This document shows, piece by piece, positions 50,983 through 63,400 of a DNA stretch of 64,000 nucleotides. The notes under the pieces are model-generated. The model saw only the letters and a list, made by a program, of their open reading frames with translations. It had not been told where the DNA came from and did not search any database. The translations under genes and the position numbers were made by a program. The stretch comes from Trochalopteron elliotii. Taxonomy: Eukaryota; Chordata; Aves; Passeriformes; Leiothrichidae. The DNA lies in assembly GCA_024734555.1 (NCBI GenBank), contig JANPWX010000076.1:2806051-2870050 (forward strand), written 5' to 3'. Each line of letters starts with the position of its first letter. Positions within the stretch are counted from its first letter, which is position 1.

Positions 50983-51127
50983 AAAAACAACAACAAAAAA
51001 AACCCAAAAAACCAACCAACCAACCAACCAAAAAAAGCAAAAAACAAAAAAACCCAAACCAAACCAAAACAAAGCAAAACAAAATAAAAAAAACCAAACC
51101 CACCAAAAACAACAACAACAACAACAA
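50983..51127. repeat. A/C-only low-complexity tract, largest of its kind here
   Basis: About 145 bp of AAC, AACC and AAAAC units with only a few G or T, including five AACC units near 51011-51031 and a CAA run at 51108-51126. The tryptophan- and phenylalanine-rich minus-strand frame across it is a composition artefact. Confidence 0.9.
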
Positions 51128-51987
51128 ATTGTAGTACTGTATAAAAGTATAGACGGATAGCTATTCCTAGTCCTCTAGTTTCAATAAAATATTTAAGTAA
51201 TGACTTGCCTGAAAGTGTAATCTAATGGAACTATGCCTCTGTTTTAAGCCAGACACAGATTTAAAGTCATGTTGAACTATACATATACAAAGTGAAATAG
51301 TAAATAGGACTTCTTTATAGACAAGATAAATTCAAGCATTAAAATCCAAAATACAGTGAGTATTTTTTGTCCATTCTTACATTTCTTTGTCCCAATAATG
51401 ACATAAAAATATTGTCTGGTTTAGGAAGGAAAAAGTGCTTTGAAAAAGAAATAAGAACAGTGAAATGTAGAGGCTGAGTTTAGGAGGAAAAGCCTGAATA
51501 AGTATGAATAACATATTACCACTGAGTTATGTGGTATTTCATTATACAGCCTTATAAACTTTGATGATAAGTATTATGTCCCATTTTGCAAGACAGCTCC
51601 CAATTATGACCTCAGAGCGCTTGAAGAAAATTCCAAAAGAAAAGAAGAAAACAATATGAGTCTTCTATCATTTATATTTACTTAATGATATTTTTTTTCT
51701 ATATTCACTGCCTGAGACTGTGGGTGTTCAGTCTATAAACCAAAAACTCATTTTACAAATAGTACAATATAATGAGATCTTTCCTATAAACTTCCCAGAA
51801 CTAACTGTAGTGGCAGGGGTTTTCAGCTAATTAGGCTGTGCTAATAGAATGCATATGCACATTTGCAGTAGCTCAGCTGGTGGGCAAGAGCTCGTTAAAC
51901 TACCAGCACACAGTTACTTTTGCCCATGTCAGAGCCGTAGGTATAAAAGCATTCATTTCCAAATTTGAGATACAGGATTCTGAGTCT
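51128..51987. other. Unique AT-rich sequence
   Basis: No gene or transposon recognised. Confidence 0.55.
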
Positions 51988-52860
51988 CATCAAATCATAG
52001 TGGTTAGGGTTGGAAGGGACCTTAAAGATAATCTGGTTCCCACTCCCCTGCCATGGGCAGGGACACCCTCCATTAGACCAAGTTTCTCAGGGATGCACCC
52101 AGTATTTCCTAGAACACTTCCAGAGGTGAGGTATCCATCACTTTTCTAGGTAAATTGTTCCAGTGCCTCAGCATCCTGGTAATGAACAATTTCTTCCTTA
52201 TACCTGATATAAATCTACATTCTTTCAGTTTGAAGCCACTACCTCTTATCGCTGCAGGCCCTTGTAAAAAGTCCCCCTCCAGCATTCTTTTAGGGTCCCT
52301 TTAGGCACTAGAATGTCATTATAAAATTTTGCTGGAGCCCTCTCTTCTCCAGGCTGAAGAGCCCCCAAATCTCAACCTGCATGGGAGATGTGCTCTAGCC
52401 TTCGAACCATCATTTTGGCCCTCATCTGGACTTTCTCCACATCCTTTTATGTTTGGAACTCCAGAGCTGAACTCAGTACTCCAAGTAGAGTCTCAGGAGA
52501 GTGGAATAGAAGAGCTTTCACCTCCTTTAACCCACAGGCCACTCTTCTTTTAAATGCAGCCCAGAATATGATTGGCTTTCTGGACTGCAAGTACTCATTG
52601 CTGAGTCATGTTTGTCTTGTCATCCTTCAAGACCTCCAAGTCTTTCTCCTCAGGGCTGCTCTCAGTCCATTCTCTGCCCAGCCTGTACTTGTGCTTGGGA
52701 TTGCCCTGACACATGTGCAAAATCTTACACTTCACCTTGTTGACCTTCATGAGGTTCACATAGGCCCATATCCCTTCCCTCCAACATGCTGATTGCACCA
52801 CAGAGCTTTGTGTTGTCTGCAAACTTGCTGAGGGTCCACTTGATCACCTCTGATGATGCT
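51988..52860 (-). mobile_element. CR1 LINE, 5'-truncated, with 3' UTR and C-terminal ORF2
   Basis: Reverse complement of about 870 bp of CR1. From the left come the terminal repeat (CAAATCATAGTGGTTAGGG), GGTTGGAAGGGACCTTAAAG (52009-52028), the 3' UTR blocks, and then the C-terminal part of ORF2. On the minus strand it reads NLMKVNKVKCKILHM near 52760-52715. Further upstream is the reverse-transcriptase box TLSKFADNTKLC, in which FADN (52823-52812) replaces the catalytic FADD. The copy stops just upstream of this box. Stops and frameshifts make it inactive. Overlapping plus-strand open frames of 103, 74 and 134 codons are not genes. Confidence 0.92.
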
Positions 52861-53212
52861 AAGGTAGAACTTTGCCATTAAATGAGCTTAAGGTATTGAA
52901 CAGCGTTTGATAATATTTTTTCCTTTTAAAGCAGGAATCCAGATTAATTATTTACCGTAAGTCAGTAACAAATCAAGACACAGATTTTTGAGGAACCCAG
53001 GGGTACTGGAAGACAAGGAGAAAGGTTGCAAATTTTGGTATTGGATGTAGGAAAAATAGACTTAAAGTGGATGCAGAAGTCTATATATTTCAACATGAGC
53101 AATACAGTGAATACTTTTTAAGGTAGGCTAATTAAGCTTTGATATGATAGGGTTACTTCTTTATTGTCAGTTTATAAATCAAGGGGTTGCTTAACAAAAT
53201 TTTATAATCTGG
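52861..53212. other. Unique sequence between CR1 and LTR
   Basis: No gene or transposon recognised. Confidence 0.5.
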
Positions 53213-53680
53213 TGTGCTGGGTTGACCCTGGGTGGGTGCCAGGTGTTTACCAAAGCTGCTCTATCAGTCCTCCTCCTCAGGTGGGGAAAGAATATAACAA
53301 AAGGCTCATGGGTCATGGGTCAAGGTAAGGACAAGGAGAGATCACTCACCAATTACTGCCACAGGCAAACAAGACTAAATGTGGGGGAAAATTAATTGAA
53401 TTTATTACCAATCAAACCAAAGTAGGATAACGAGAAACAAAAAACTAAATCAGTTCAAACACCTTCAAATCACCAGTCCTTTCTTCCTGGGTTTAGCATC
53501 ATCTCTGACTTCTCTACCTCCTCCCCATAAGCAACATAAGGGAACAGGAAATAGTGATTGGTGTCAGTTCATTGCACATTGTCTCCTTAAGGAAAGGACT
53601 TCTCACATCCTTTCCTTGCTCTAGAAGCCACCACTGCAGGCCTCCATTACCAAAACCTGGCCATGCAAACCCCCAATAGA
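53213..53680 (-). mobile_element. LTR, family G (bird ERVL-type)
   Basis: The plus strand begins TGTGCTGGGTTGACCCTGGG at 53213, which I recognise as the terminal block of a common songbird LTR. It continues with AGATCACTCACCAATTACTG near 53339 and TTTATTACCAATCAAACC at 53401. The latter is a minus-strand AATAAA at 53401-53406, which sets the orientation. CTTCTCTACCTCCTCCCC lies near 53510. The right end, CCAAAACCTGGCCATGCAAA near 53651, matches the U3 start. The length is about 468 bp. No target-site duplication was found. No internal region is present, so it is a solo LTR. Confidence 0.8.
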
Positions 53681-55351
53681 TCCAATCAAGGCAAAAACTA
53701 ATTTTATATACTCCAAGTTTTGAGACATTAAGATGTAATTAATTAGCCATCATTATACAATAATCAGTTTGTCAATCATGGTTTTTAAAAATGGTTTGTG
53801 TGTTTACACATCATTCTGAAGCATACTTTGCAAGCACCTAAGGTGGACATATATATTAGGAATGCCCACAGAATATGCTCATACCCTACTGTGTGGTTAT
53901 GATGTTGCAGTGTGTCTCTCTGCTTCTCAGTTCCTCTCATTGCTCTTGGTATTTCAGAGAGACCTCTAAGAACAGAAAGGAGGGCAGAAAGAGGTTGTGT
54001 ATTTTGAAAACACATCTTGAAATTCTTTAGTTTAGTAGGAAGTAACATTGCATTATTAGTCAAAGGTTTGTACACATTTACTTATACTTAATGGTTCACA
54101 TCGCATACAGCATGGATGTGTTAACCAGTGATTTTAAAGTTCAGAGAAAGAAAAAACTCTAAAAAATAAAACATAACTTCTTAGAAGCCTGAATCCTGGA
54201 TGTCTGAAATTGCATCTACCCTAACAAAGCAGAACACATAGCCAGAAGATTCTGAACAGTTCTCTAACAATTTTTGTGGATTTCTGGAAACCAGAAGGGC
54301 TCTAAAATTAAGATTACATAAGACTCATAAGCAACTTTGAAGCTGAAGTATTTATGTTAGAGAGCACATAATGTTGTAGAATTTCTAGAAATACAGAAAA
54401 GTACGATCTCAACTATTCCAGGTGGACAAATTTCTCAGGATTCACAGAAACAGGTAGTATTTTTTTGTTTAGCTTGTTTGTTTGTTTGCTTTTTCTTGTA
54501 AATGTATGACTTAAAAGAATGTTGACAGTCCCAGATTTGAGATAAATTTTCTGTTGCTGAAGAAAAGAAATAAGCAGTAGGTACCATCATCACTGACTTT
54601 GTGAGGCTTAGTGCACAGTGAGGATTACAGTCAGCTGTTGCAGTGAGGACATCAGCAACACTGGAGGCACTTTTTCATTTAAGTATGACTGGTCTACAGG
54701 CATTTTTTCAAAACCAGATGCCAGGCTCCTTACAAAGAAATGCCTCCACAGTCCCTGGGATTTGGAAAGTGGCTTTCTGCGGGATAATGAAAATGGTAAG
54801 GCACATATGATGGAAATAAGAAGAAGCCAGGGTTACTACAATGATCCTCTGGCATAATTAAGCCAATGTAAATTTGGCCTCTTAAAATAGGTCTGCTCTT
54901 CCCTGTTTCAGACATAGAAAAGAAATGAAAACATTAGTCATGGAAGACTGAAGCTATATTTAGAGAAAGATACTGCCATAGAGGAAAAAAACGTTTAAAA
55001 CAAAATGTTATGAAGAAATCACATAAACAGAACTGATCTGACCTTTCCCTTCCTGTTTCTTAAAATGCGAATGAAAAGGACACTATCCAAAATAAATATA
55101 AAATAAAGCAAGTCTCTAGCACCAGTAATCTAAGTGAAGATAAACAGGACAGGGAAAAATGCGAGCACATTTTGAAGAGTTGTGAGGCATATACCTAGAA
55201 GGCAAACATATAGACTTGAAAGAAAAGAGACATTTGCTAAAGGAAAGTCCCCAAAGCTTTATATGTCATAATAGCTTTATCCCTGTAAGAACATAAAACT
55301 GTTGAATCATTTCCAGCAGTGGGCAGAACTAGACCTATGAAAAACATTAAG
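53681..55351. other. Unique sequence
   Basis: No gene or transposon recognised. A 96-codon minus-strand open frame (53785-54075) has no motif. Confidence 0.55.
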
Positions 55352-55395
55352 AAAACAAAAAACCCCAAAAACAAAACAAAAACAAACCCCCAAAC
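55352..55395. repeat. A/C-rich low-complexity tract
   Basis: AAAAC and CCCC-interrupted A-rich units, of the same class as at 8012 and 50983. Confidence 0.8.
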
Positions 55396-58300
55396 ATATG
55401 GCAATGCATCTTCACAATAAGCCCCTAATTCCCATTTCTTTGCAGTCATGAACTTGCTGAAACAGAGATTATAGCATAGCTGTTATGAACAGCCATCTCT
55501 ATTCCTAAAGTTTAAGTAGCTGCCAGACAGAAATTTGCCTGAAACTTCTGAGTTCTATTCTGTTTTTTGGGGGGAAAAAAACCTGTGCTGAGCAAATTTT
55601 CTTAAACTCAATTTTTTTTACCTACTAGGTCTTAATTTAATCTTTGTTTTACTCCTGTAGATATAAGCTGTTAAAACGGAATCTGTAAAAAGAACAGGTA
55701 TTTCTAAACTGTTTCCGGTGCTAAAGGTTGTGAACTCTAACCTAATGCCTTGGGAGGTAATTGAAGGTGGAATTGATCTGAAAGTCCAATTAAATAACAG
55801 AAAAAGAAAATAAAGAAAATCATCTATTCTCCTGAGCTTGCTCACATGTAAAAATAGAATGTGTGCATGTATAAATAAAAAAGTTAATCCACTATTACAT
55901 TAATTAATTAGAATTTACATGTGTATATATATATAGCTAAAAGTCCATTTCTTATTTTGTATCAGTATATTTTATGTAATTCCTGGATATTTAGTGGCCA
56001 CTGCAGTAACAATTTCTGAAAAAGAAGACTGCTGACAAATTAAATCTTCACTGCTACTGTAGGAAAACCTGCAGTTACAGATTTCAGAAGCCAAGGGTGT
56101 TTAATTGTGGGTGTTAGAAGACTTTCACGACAGAATTGTTTGAAAGTAATCCCTTTGGGGGGTTTTTTTTGTGTAATGGGAGACATTTTTACTCTTTTTG
56201 TCATTCTAGTTTTAAGTTCAGGTGGTCAAGTGAGGAAAAGCTATGGGCTCCAGACTGGTTTCCTGGCTTTCTCAACTTTCTTATCCTGAATTAAGATGAA
56301 CTGTACTACAGAGAATTACTGAGTGGAGGAAAAATAGAATCCCAACTATGCAGTTATGCAATTCTTCCCAGAAATGGGACACTGATTCTTAAGCAGTTTT
56401 TCACACTCTTGCAAGCTTTATTTGGTCCCCAGATATAGATGAAACATACTAATTTTCTTAATTTATACAGAAGCCTGGCCCTGCTATTTCTTACATACCA
56501 ATTAATTTGTGACAGAATTGTATGTGAGTGCATATTTTTGATTTTTTTTAAAATCTATTTTATTTGTTCTCAGTGGAAAGAACCAAATAGAGGTAGATGA
56601 AAAACAGAAAGCTTCACTTTTTCCCCCCCATAAACTTGAGAGACTGAATGCTTTGATGGAGTTGAGTTGAGAGGAATTTAACTTGAAAGAGTAATTATTA
56701 ACGTGTCTATTCATGTATATGTACACTGATGTGATGATAGTTATATTTTTGTGACGAATATGAGATTGCAAAAGGAATATTTTGGCATTGTTTTATGATA
56801 TTGGAGAATAGAGCATGACTTTAAAAACAGCAATATAATATAAAGATTTTGGCTGTAATTTCTGCTCTTTTTTATTTTTCTGTTTTTCAGCTAGTTGTTT
56901 CTTGTACATTGTTTTGGCTGGTAAATCACAAATGTCCTGTGAGTATAATGCTTCATGTACTGTATTAGATGATATGGACACAAGTCTCACTAGATTAAAA
57001 ATAAGCCTTATAACTAAAAGCCTTGGTCTTCTAACTACTAAGGAATCTAATACCTCAGTCAATTGGTGTTGTCTTATTAAACTCAATATTGATTTCTTAG
57101 ATCAGAGAGCTATTTGAACTACCTTGGGAATTGCTAAAGAGTTCTTGAAGTGAATGGGTAGCCTTTTGTAATTAAGAAGGCAAACCTGGTTGAACCTCTT
57201 TCTGCAACATTCACACTATCTTAAAGTCTTTATTTACAAAATCAATCATCACATACTAAGAATCTGGTCTAATTTTATAGACTTACTTGAGTACACTTAC
57301 AGTACGAAACCTCTGAGATTCACATATAAAATGTGTATTCATCTGTCTTAATGCCAACAATAACAGCAGTGGAGTTAATGTAAAAGTCGTTAGAACTGAA
57401 ATTGCTTTCTTCTAGCTTGTTTTTCATCATCTGGATTTAGTTTTAACAGTTAGAGGAAAGAAAAGGCATCTGAGTAAGAGTGAACAGAAAGCTACTTGAC
57501 ACTCACAGGTCTCATCCTAATTTCCAACAGAAAACCAAGAACTGTGTTGCAAAGATGTTAAAGATTTTTCTGTCAAAATACACATACACTTATTTGCAAG
57601 GAATAGCTTTATTTTCTATGACACCTTTCTCACGAAGATTATATTCTCTTCCATTTGAATGTCTTTGTGGGAGAGATGACTGGCATCTTCAGAAAATTAT
57701 TGTAATCTTATTCTTTTAAAAGAAAAGATTCTTTATACTTTTCTAATACCCATGCTGATTTTAAAGAAAAACTGGTATTAATGGAAGCATTTTGGAGAAC
57801 AATAGTGCTTTTGCATTTAAAAATGTCTATTTTTTTCTGCTTCTTCTTAGAAGTATGATACAGAAGTGTTTGATGCATATATTTAACTGCTGTACCACAA
57901 GCAAATATGTTTCAGGAAGTCTGGGTACAAATCAAAGCCAGAAATAAAATAGGATATGCAAAAGCACAGGTTTATGTAGCAATCTCTTACATGAATATGT
58001 CAGAAAAAAAACAAACCTGAAAGTGTTTTCATCAATGGTGCACAAGTATAGAAATTAAAACTTTAAAAAATGCATGCAAAAAAGGAGCAGATACAGTATA
58101 TATTTTATATTCTATATTTTCCTTATGGTTCCTCAGGAACAGATTAGTCATTTATGCCACATGGTAACTTTTTTCATGCAAATGTTTTTAATAAACCTAA
58201 AAGATGATGTCATTTATGTATCTCCTATAATAGCACATAAAAATACGTGTCAGTCTAGCAAAGTATTTTTTGCAAACACGTCTTTTTTAAAAATTAACAA

Positions 58301-58488
58301 ATACAGTCAGGTGTGCAATTTCATCTAGAAGTTGTGCACTTTTTTTCATGTTGTCTAAGTCACTAGCTCCTACATACTGAAAATTGTTGAGGAATTTGTT
58401 CCTATGGTATGGGATCAAAAAATAGTTTATTGTCCAAGATCTTTTTTTACAATAGTTCCTTGGTACCCATTGAACATGCTCAACTTAC
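55396..58488. other. Unique AT-rich sequence
   Basis: No gene or transposon recognised. A short TA run lies near 55924-55936. Confidence 0.6.
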
Positions 58489-58522
58489 CTCTCTTTGTAG
58501 AGATAAAGTGGCATTTTCTGCT
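58489..58522 (-). other. Candidate 34-bp minus-strand exon
   Basis: On the minus strand an acceptor AATATTTCTCCCAG (ending at 58523) is followed by 34 bp and a consensus donor GAG/GTAAGTTGA (GT at 58488-58487). All three frames are open over this short length. No neighbouring exon is recognised. This is a lead only. Confidence 0.15.
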
Positions 58523-58611
58523 CTGGGAGAAATATTTATACAGAAAGTACATCTAAACTACTTTGAACATGAGAAACTCTAACAAAGAGCAAAAAACCAT
58601 ATATTACATAC

Positions 58612-58639
58612 AAACCACTCAGTAGAAACCACTCAGTAC
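58612..58639. repeat. 14-bp tandem duplication
   Basis: AAACCACTCAGTAG is followed directly by AAACCACTCAGTAC, differing only in the last base. Confidence 0.9.
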
Positions 58640-60410
58640 TTTTGGAAAGTTCCGAAAAAGGGTGGCAGGACCTATATGGCCAGAAGTGGGAATCTAGAGC
58701 TTGAAGACAATGAAGAGCTGAGTCTAGAAGTACAGAAATAAGAGTTCTTCAGAAGGAAAATGAACATGGCTGAAGCAGACTCAAATGACAGAAACTGCAG
58801 GAGAAGCATAAGTCCTGTAGCTTCTCTTAAAAAACCTGTCTGAGAAACTGAATTAGATTACTGGAGGGCCCAGATCCTCTTTTTCATTAATATATCATTA
58901 TACTTTATATATATATAATATTTCATTTTCTCAAAGACAATATATAATATATCTCACAACTTTGAGAACTGAATCTAATATATTTAGTTGTGTCTTTAAA
59001 ACTACCATATAAAATTCCTTTGGACAGAAATAAAAAAGCCTATGTTACATGTTGTGTTTTTCTAATGGAAAAGTTAACCATGATTTCTACATATTACATT
59101 TTAAAAACAGACTATTAAAAATCTATTTTATTTTCCATAAGTTTATATGTACCTCCCTGCATCATATCAAAAGTCTAAGTACAAAATCCTTACAGTATGA
59201 TTACTAACAACTACATGTCTTTTTTATAACAAGTTCTAACAGATAGAAACTCAAAATGAGAATAAATTATTTTTCAGATACTTTTTTTCTAGTTATTGTT
59301 ATTTGGAATACATTAACAGGCTTGGTTTCTTAAACAACAAGCAATATAAAAATAAAATTAATTTTGATAAAATATCTCATTTGAAATTTTTTAAACTATT
59401 ATAAGCTATCTACCTCTAAGTATTTAGATAGATAATATTTTTATTGCATGAACAGGTTTATTATAACTTATAAGAACTAGCAAGGATATGAAAACAATGA
59501 AGGAAGAAAGAATATTACAGAGATGTGGCTCATATACGCACGGAGAAAACACTTAAGACTAAAACTCAACTCAAAGTTGAAACCAGCCAGTATTGTGTCA
59601 GACAAGAAATGTTTTTGTATTTGTATTCATTTTGAGTAGAACCCTTTTTTCCACATTATTTTTCCACAAACCTTAATTTGTTTTAAATCAAGCTAGGAAT
59701 TACACTGAACACCCACAAAGAGGTCTCACCTTCTAGAAATAAAAGATTTGAATAAGATCTTTATCTCATTTATGAGTACAGATAATTTCAAGTAGGCCGT
59801 AGACCTCATTAAAAATTTTATATTTGTGAATGGAACCTCAAGAACTGGAAAATGCAAGAAATTCCATTATTTGAAGATGCTTAAATATTACAGATTTTAT
59901 GCTTAAATGAACACTACTTTCTATAGTATGCAATCTCTTCAGAAAACATTATTTCATATTTTACATGAGCACAGAATGATTATAATTTATGAAAGGGGTG
60001 GAAAGTTTATACCTTTAGTTGGTGCAATGAAAATAAAACACAACCAACCATAATTTCAAAGTAAACTTCACTTTCATCAAAAGTTCTTTGCTCATAATGA
60101 GACCTTAATCAGGTATTAATTATGTTGTCATGACTACAGTGTATATTCCATAATTTTAGCAAACAGTTTTATTGGATAAAATATTTATGAGTAATACATT
60201 TGCAATAAAAAAATTAGTACAGTCATTTGTGCACTATATAATTACTTTCAATAACTTGAAATAAATTCTGTAATCATGATTAATACTGATTAGGCAAAGT
60301 TATTGGTATGGTTTGAATATATGGAAAAGTTGAAACAAATATATTTGATTTTGCAAAACACAGTCCCTCACAAGTCACAGCACTATTATTGTTATATTTG
60401 TTGGTGTTAT
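58640..60410. other. Unique AT-rich sequence
   Basis: No gene or transposon recognised. A TA-rich run lies at 58904-58921. Confidence 0.6.
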
Positions 60411-60454
60411 TTTTATTATTATTAATTATTTCTACTACTACTATTACTACTATT
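60411..60454. repeat. ATT/ACT trinucleotide repeat
   Basis: Mixed ATT and ACT units over about 44 bp. Confidence 0.85.
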
Positions 60455-63400
60455 TTCTGGTTTATATCTTTTAGAATAGAAGGTAAATTGTTTTCAAACT
60501 AAACCAAACCACTAAACCCCAACGAAAACAAGTGGAAGAAACAGTCCCCTTGAAAAACCCACCAGCTCACCCAACATGTGAGTCTATGTATGTCCATTCA
60601 TGTAGAAACATTATTAAATTGTCTAAGTTCTTTAATGTCCTCTTGCCATACATTAACATCAAATTAACAATTGAGTGACACATTGATCTTTGCTTATTTA
60701 TCAGAAGTACTGAAAACTTCTGAAGACTATATTCACACTGAATAATACAAATGTACATGAATGTTAAAGATGGTGGTGAATTTCACATGCAATATTCCCC
60801 ACATTAGTTAAGAAATATAAGAATTTCGAATTTTTCTGAAACAGCTAGAGCTTAGGTTGGGAGCACGTTAAATAAATGCAATTTATATTGGCAGTATAGA
60901 GCAGATCTGTATACTACAGATTTTGATTTTCTACAGCAGTAGAAAATGTCATTTTATGTGCTAAACTTTTCTAACAAGTCCCTAGATTATTTGAAATGAG
61001 TGACTGTTTATTTCTCTGCCAGTTCTAATAAGCTGGAGGCATTGGACTTATTTTGTCTATTGTCTACTTTCATATTGTTCTTCCTACTTTTAAGTCCTTG
61101 AATCATATTATTCCAATGTTATAAAAATGAATAATTTCAAGTTTCATCAGTATTTGTAGAAAAAAAATAGTGATGATGACCTTCTTTGCAAAAGCTCTTT
61201 GAAATATGAGTTCTCAAAATATCAGCAGACATTTTACATAAGTAATATAGATATACTTGTGTATATTGGATTTTTTATCTCAAAATAAACTGTTGGAAAA
61301 GCAAATATTTTGACTATTTATATTTTTTTCTTCAAAATTAGTAAAACCTTGGCTTTGCAGATGATCAAAAACTATCATAATTTGCATTCTCTCATGTGAT
61401 ATGGTAACACTTTTTCTGGTAAGTGAAACAACGTCAGTGAAGATTATTAAAGGGGAAAGTCCTGCACCTTGTGTTTATTGTGGAGCTTTTCATCACATAG
61501 CACCAAAATGAGCATAATATAGAATATTTTCTTCAAGCACTGCCTCGTAATGTGAAGCTATTTCTATTTTTTTTTTTTCATACAGACACTTTTACTACAA
61601 AACCATCCCTTGTATTCGGGTCTGACTATATATGTCGGATTGAATAGTCATATGTGTAATGCAAACAATCTCATTTGACAGCTGTGAGTTTAATATTCTA
61701 CAAACAAGTGGGTCTTTAGGAGTATTAACATGGTATTAATTAGCAAAATATGCCTATGCTTTTAGTCTTCAGTGAATTTAAATCTAGCAAGATGAGAGAT
61801 TACTAAATATTCGATTTTCAAAGAAAGTGATTAAATCTTTTTTGAAACAATTATCTGTTACAATGAAATCACCCACTTGTGCATGCAACATCAGTCATTT
61901 TTACCTGCTTAGAAGTTAAATCCTTGCAAAAATGAAAGTCATTATAGTAAAAAAACTTACCAATTATTCACTATACAAATCAAAATCTGTAAAACAATTA
62001 ATAAAGGAAAAGTTGTCATCAGTTTTCTTCTGTACTATGCTAGTTAACAATTAAAGAAGATGCTTGAATATCTATGTATTGTGTCTATGTATTTGAATAT
62101 AATAACAATTTCATATTAAGAATCCAGGGGTCTGCCAAAAATTAAAAAAAAAAAAAAAATAGGCAGATGACTACAGACAATGGTACTCTAATATACAAGA
62201 GAAAAAGAAAAAAAATTGTATGAAGCAATATTTTACACTAAATGAGAAGTCATTAAGCTTCTTTTCCATTTCTATTTTTATGTGTATGGAATGCTTTTTA
62301 ATTAACAGACATTATGAATACAATATATTTAACAGATGTAGTTTCTAGCGAATCAATTCATCTCATATTAAAAGTAAATTCTACCATCTGAGATAGAAAT
62401 AGAATCATTCTGTTCCATACAGCAATTTATCTTGAGAGAGCAGCTGCACCTCTCTAGTCCTTGAGAGAAGAACACCCTCAGTGTCATAAAGCAATCACTA
62501 AATCTTCTTTTCAAATCAACCTGATCCTAGACAGGTTAAAACGGAATGAGGCAGACACTCCTTGCATAAGTGAACATGAAATGCCTCTGTTCTTCCCATT
62601 TATGGTTGTGGCACCAACTATAATTTTCTTCCATGGTAATGGTTCAATTCTTAAGCAGTAGTCACACAATCAACGTTTTGCCTCTTTGTATTGTCTGAGA
62701 TCTTACAGTCATCTTACAGTCTGATGGAACAAGTTCACAATTCATAGGAAATTTTTTCTTAGTATTTGTATCATAATAGTGTCTTGAAACTTCCAGTAAT
62801 TCATCAGAGTCCCATCAAACCAGCCAAAATAGAAACAAGTAAACAGACAGGTAGGCCTTTCCACAAAAAGCTCATGACTGATGGATCATTTGAACAAATC
62901 ACAAAGATGAACAAAGGCCTAACTTGAAAAAAAAAAGTTTTCACCTACATCAACTCATTTAAAAGGAAGAAAAAAAATAAATTTGGAAGATGCATTTCAA
63001 GTTGACACAGAAATGTTTTCTCAGTTCTTTGAATCACTTGACAATCTGTTACCTTTGACTCAGATTACACAGCAAAGAGGAAATTTGAGCAGGCTATAAG
63101 AAAGGATTTTTTTACAGTGGGGTCTGAGGTCAGATCCCTTTTGCTGAATGTGCCTTGCAAATTCCAGAAAAGACATTTCTCCCGCTTTTACAAATGTGAT
63201 TTGTATTGGTTTCCAGTATTTTGGCATATGGAGTCAAGGTGGAAAAGCAAGGCAAGAAGTTAAGAATATCAAGAAGGTTGCAAATACACAAGAGATTCAA
63301 TGAAACGAAAGTTGGAAGATGAAAAACATCTACAGATATAGAGTGCTAAAATCTATGGTAGACATTCTGATCCTGTTTGATCAATCCAGCTTTAACAAGT

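Noticed and set aside
52388..52792. 134-codon plus-strand frame
   Set aside because: Antisense to the CR1 ORF2 and 3' UTR. Long antisense frames are usual for this element.
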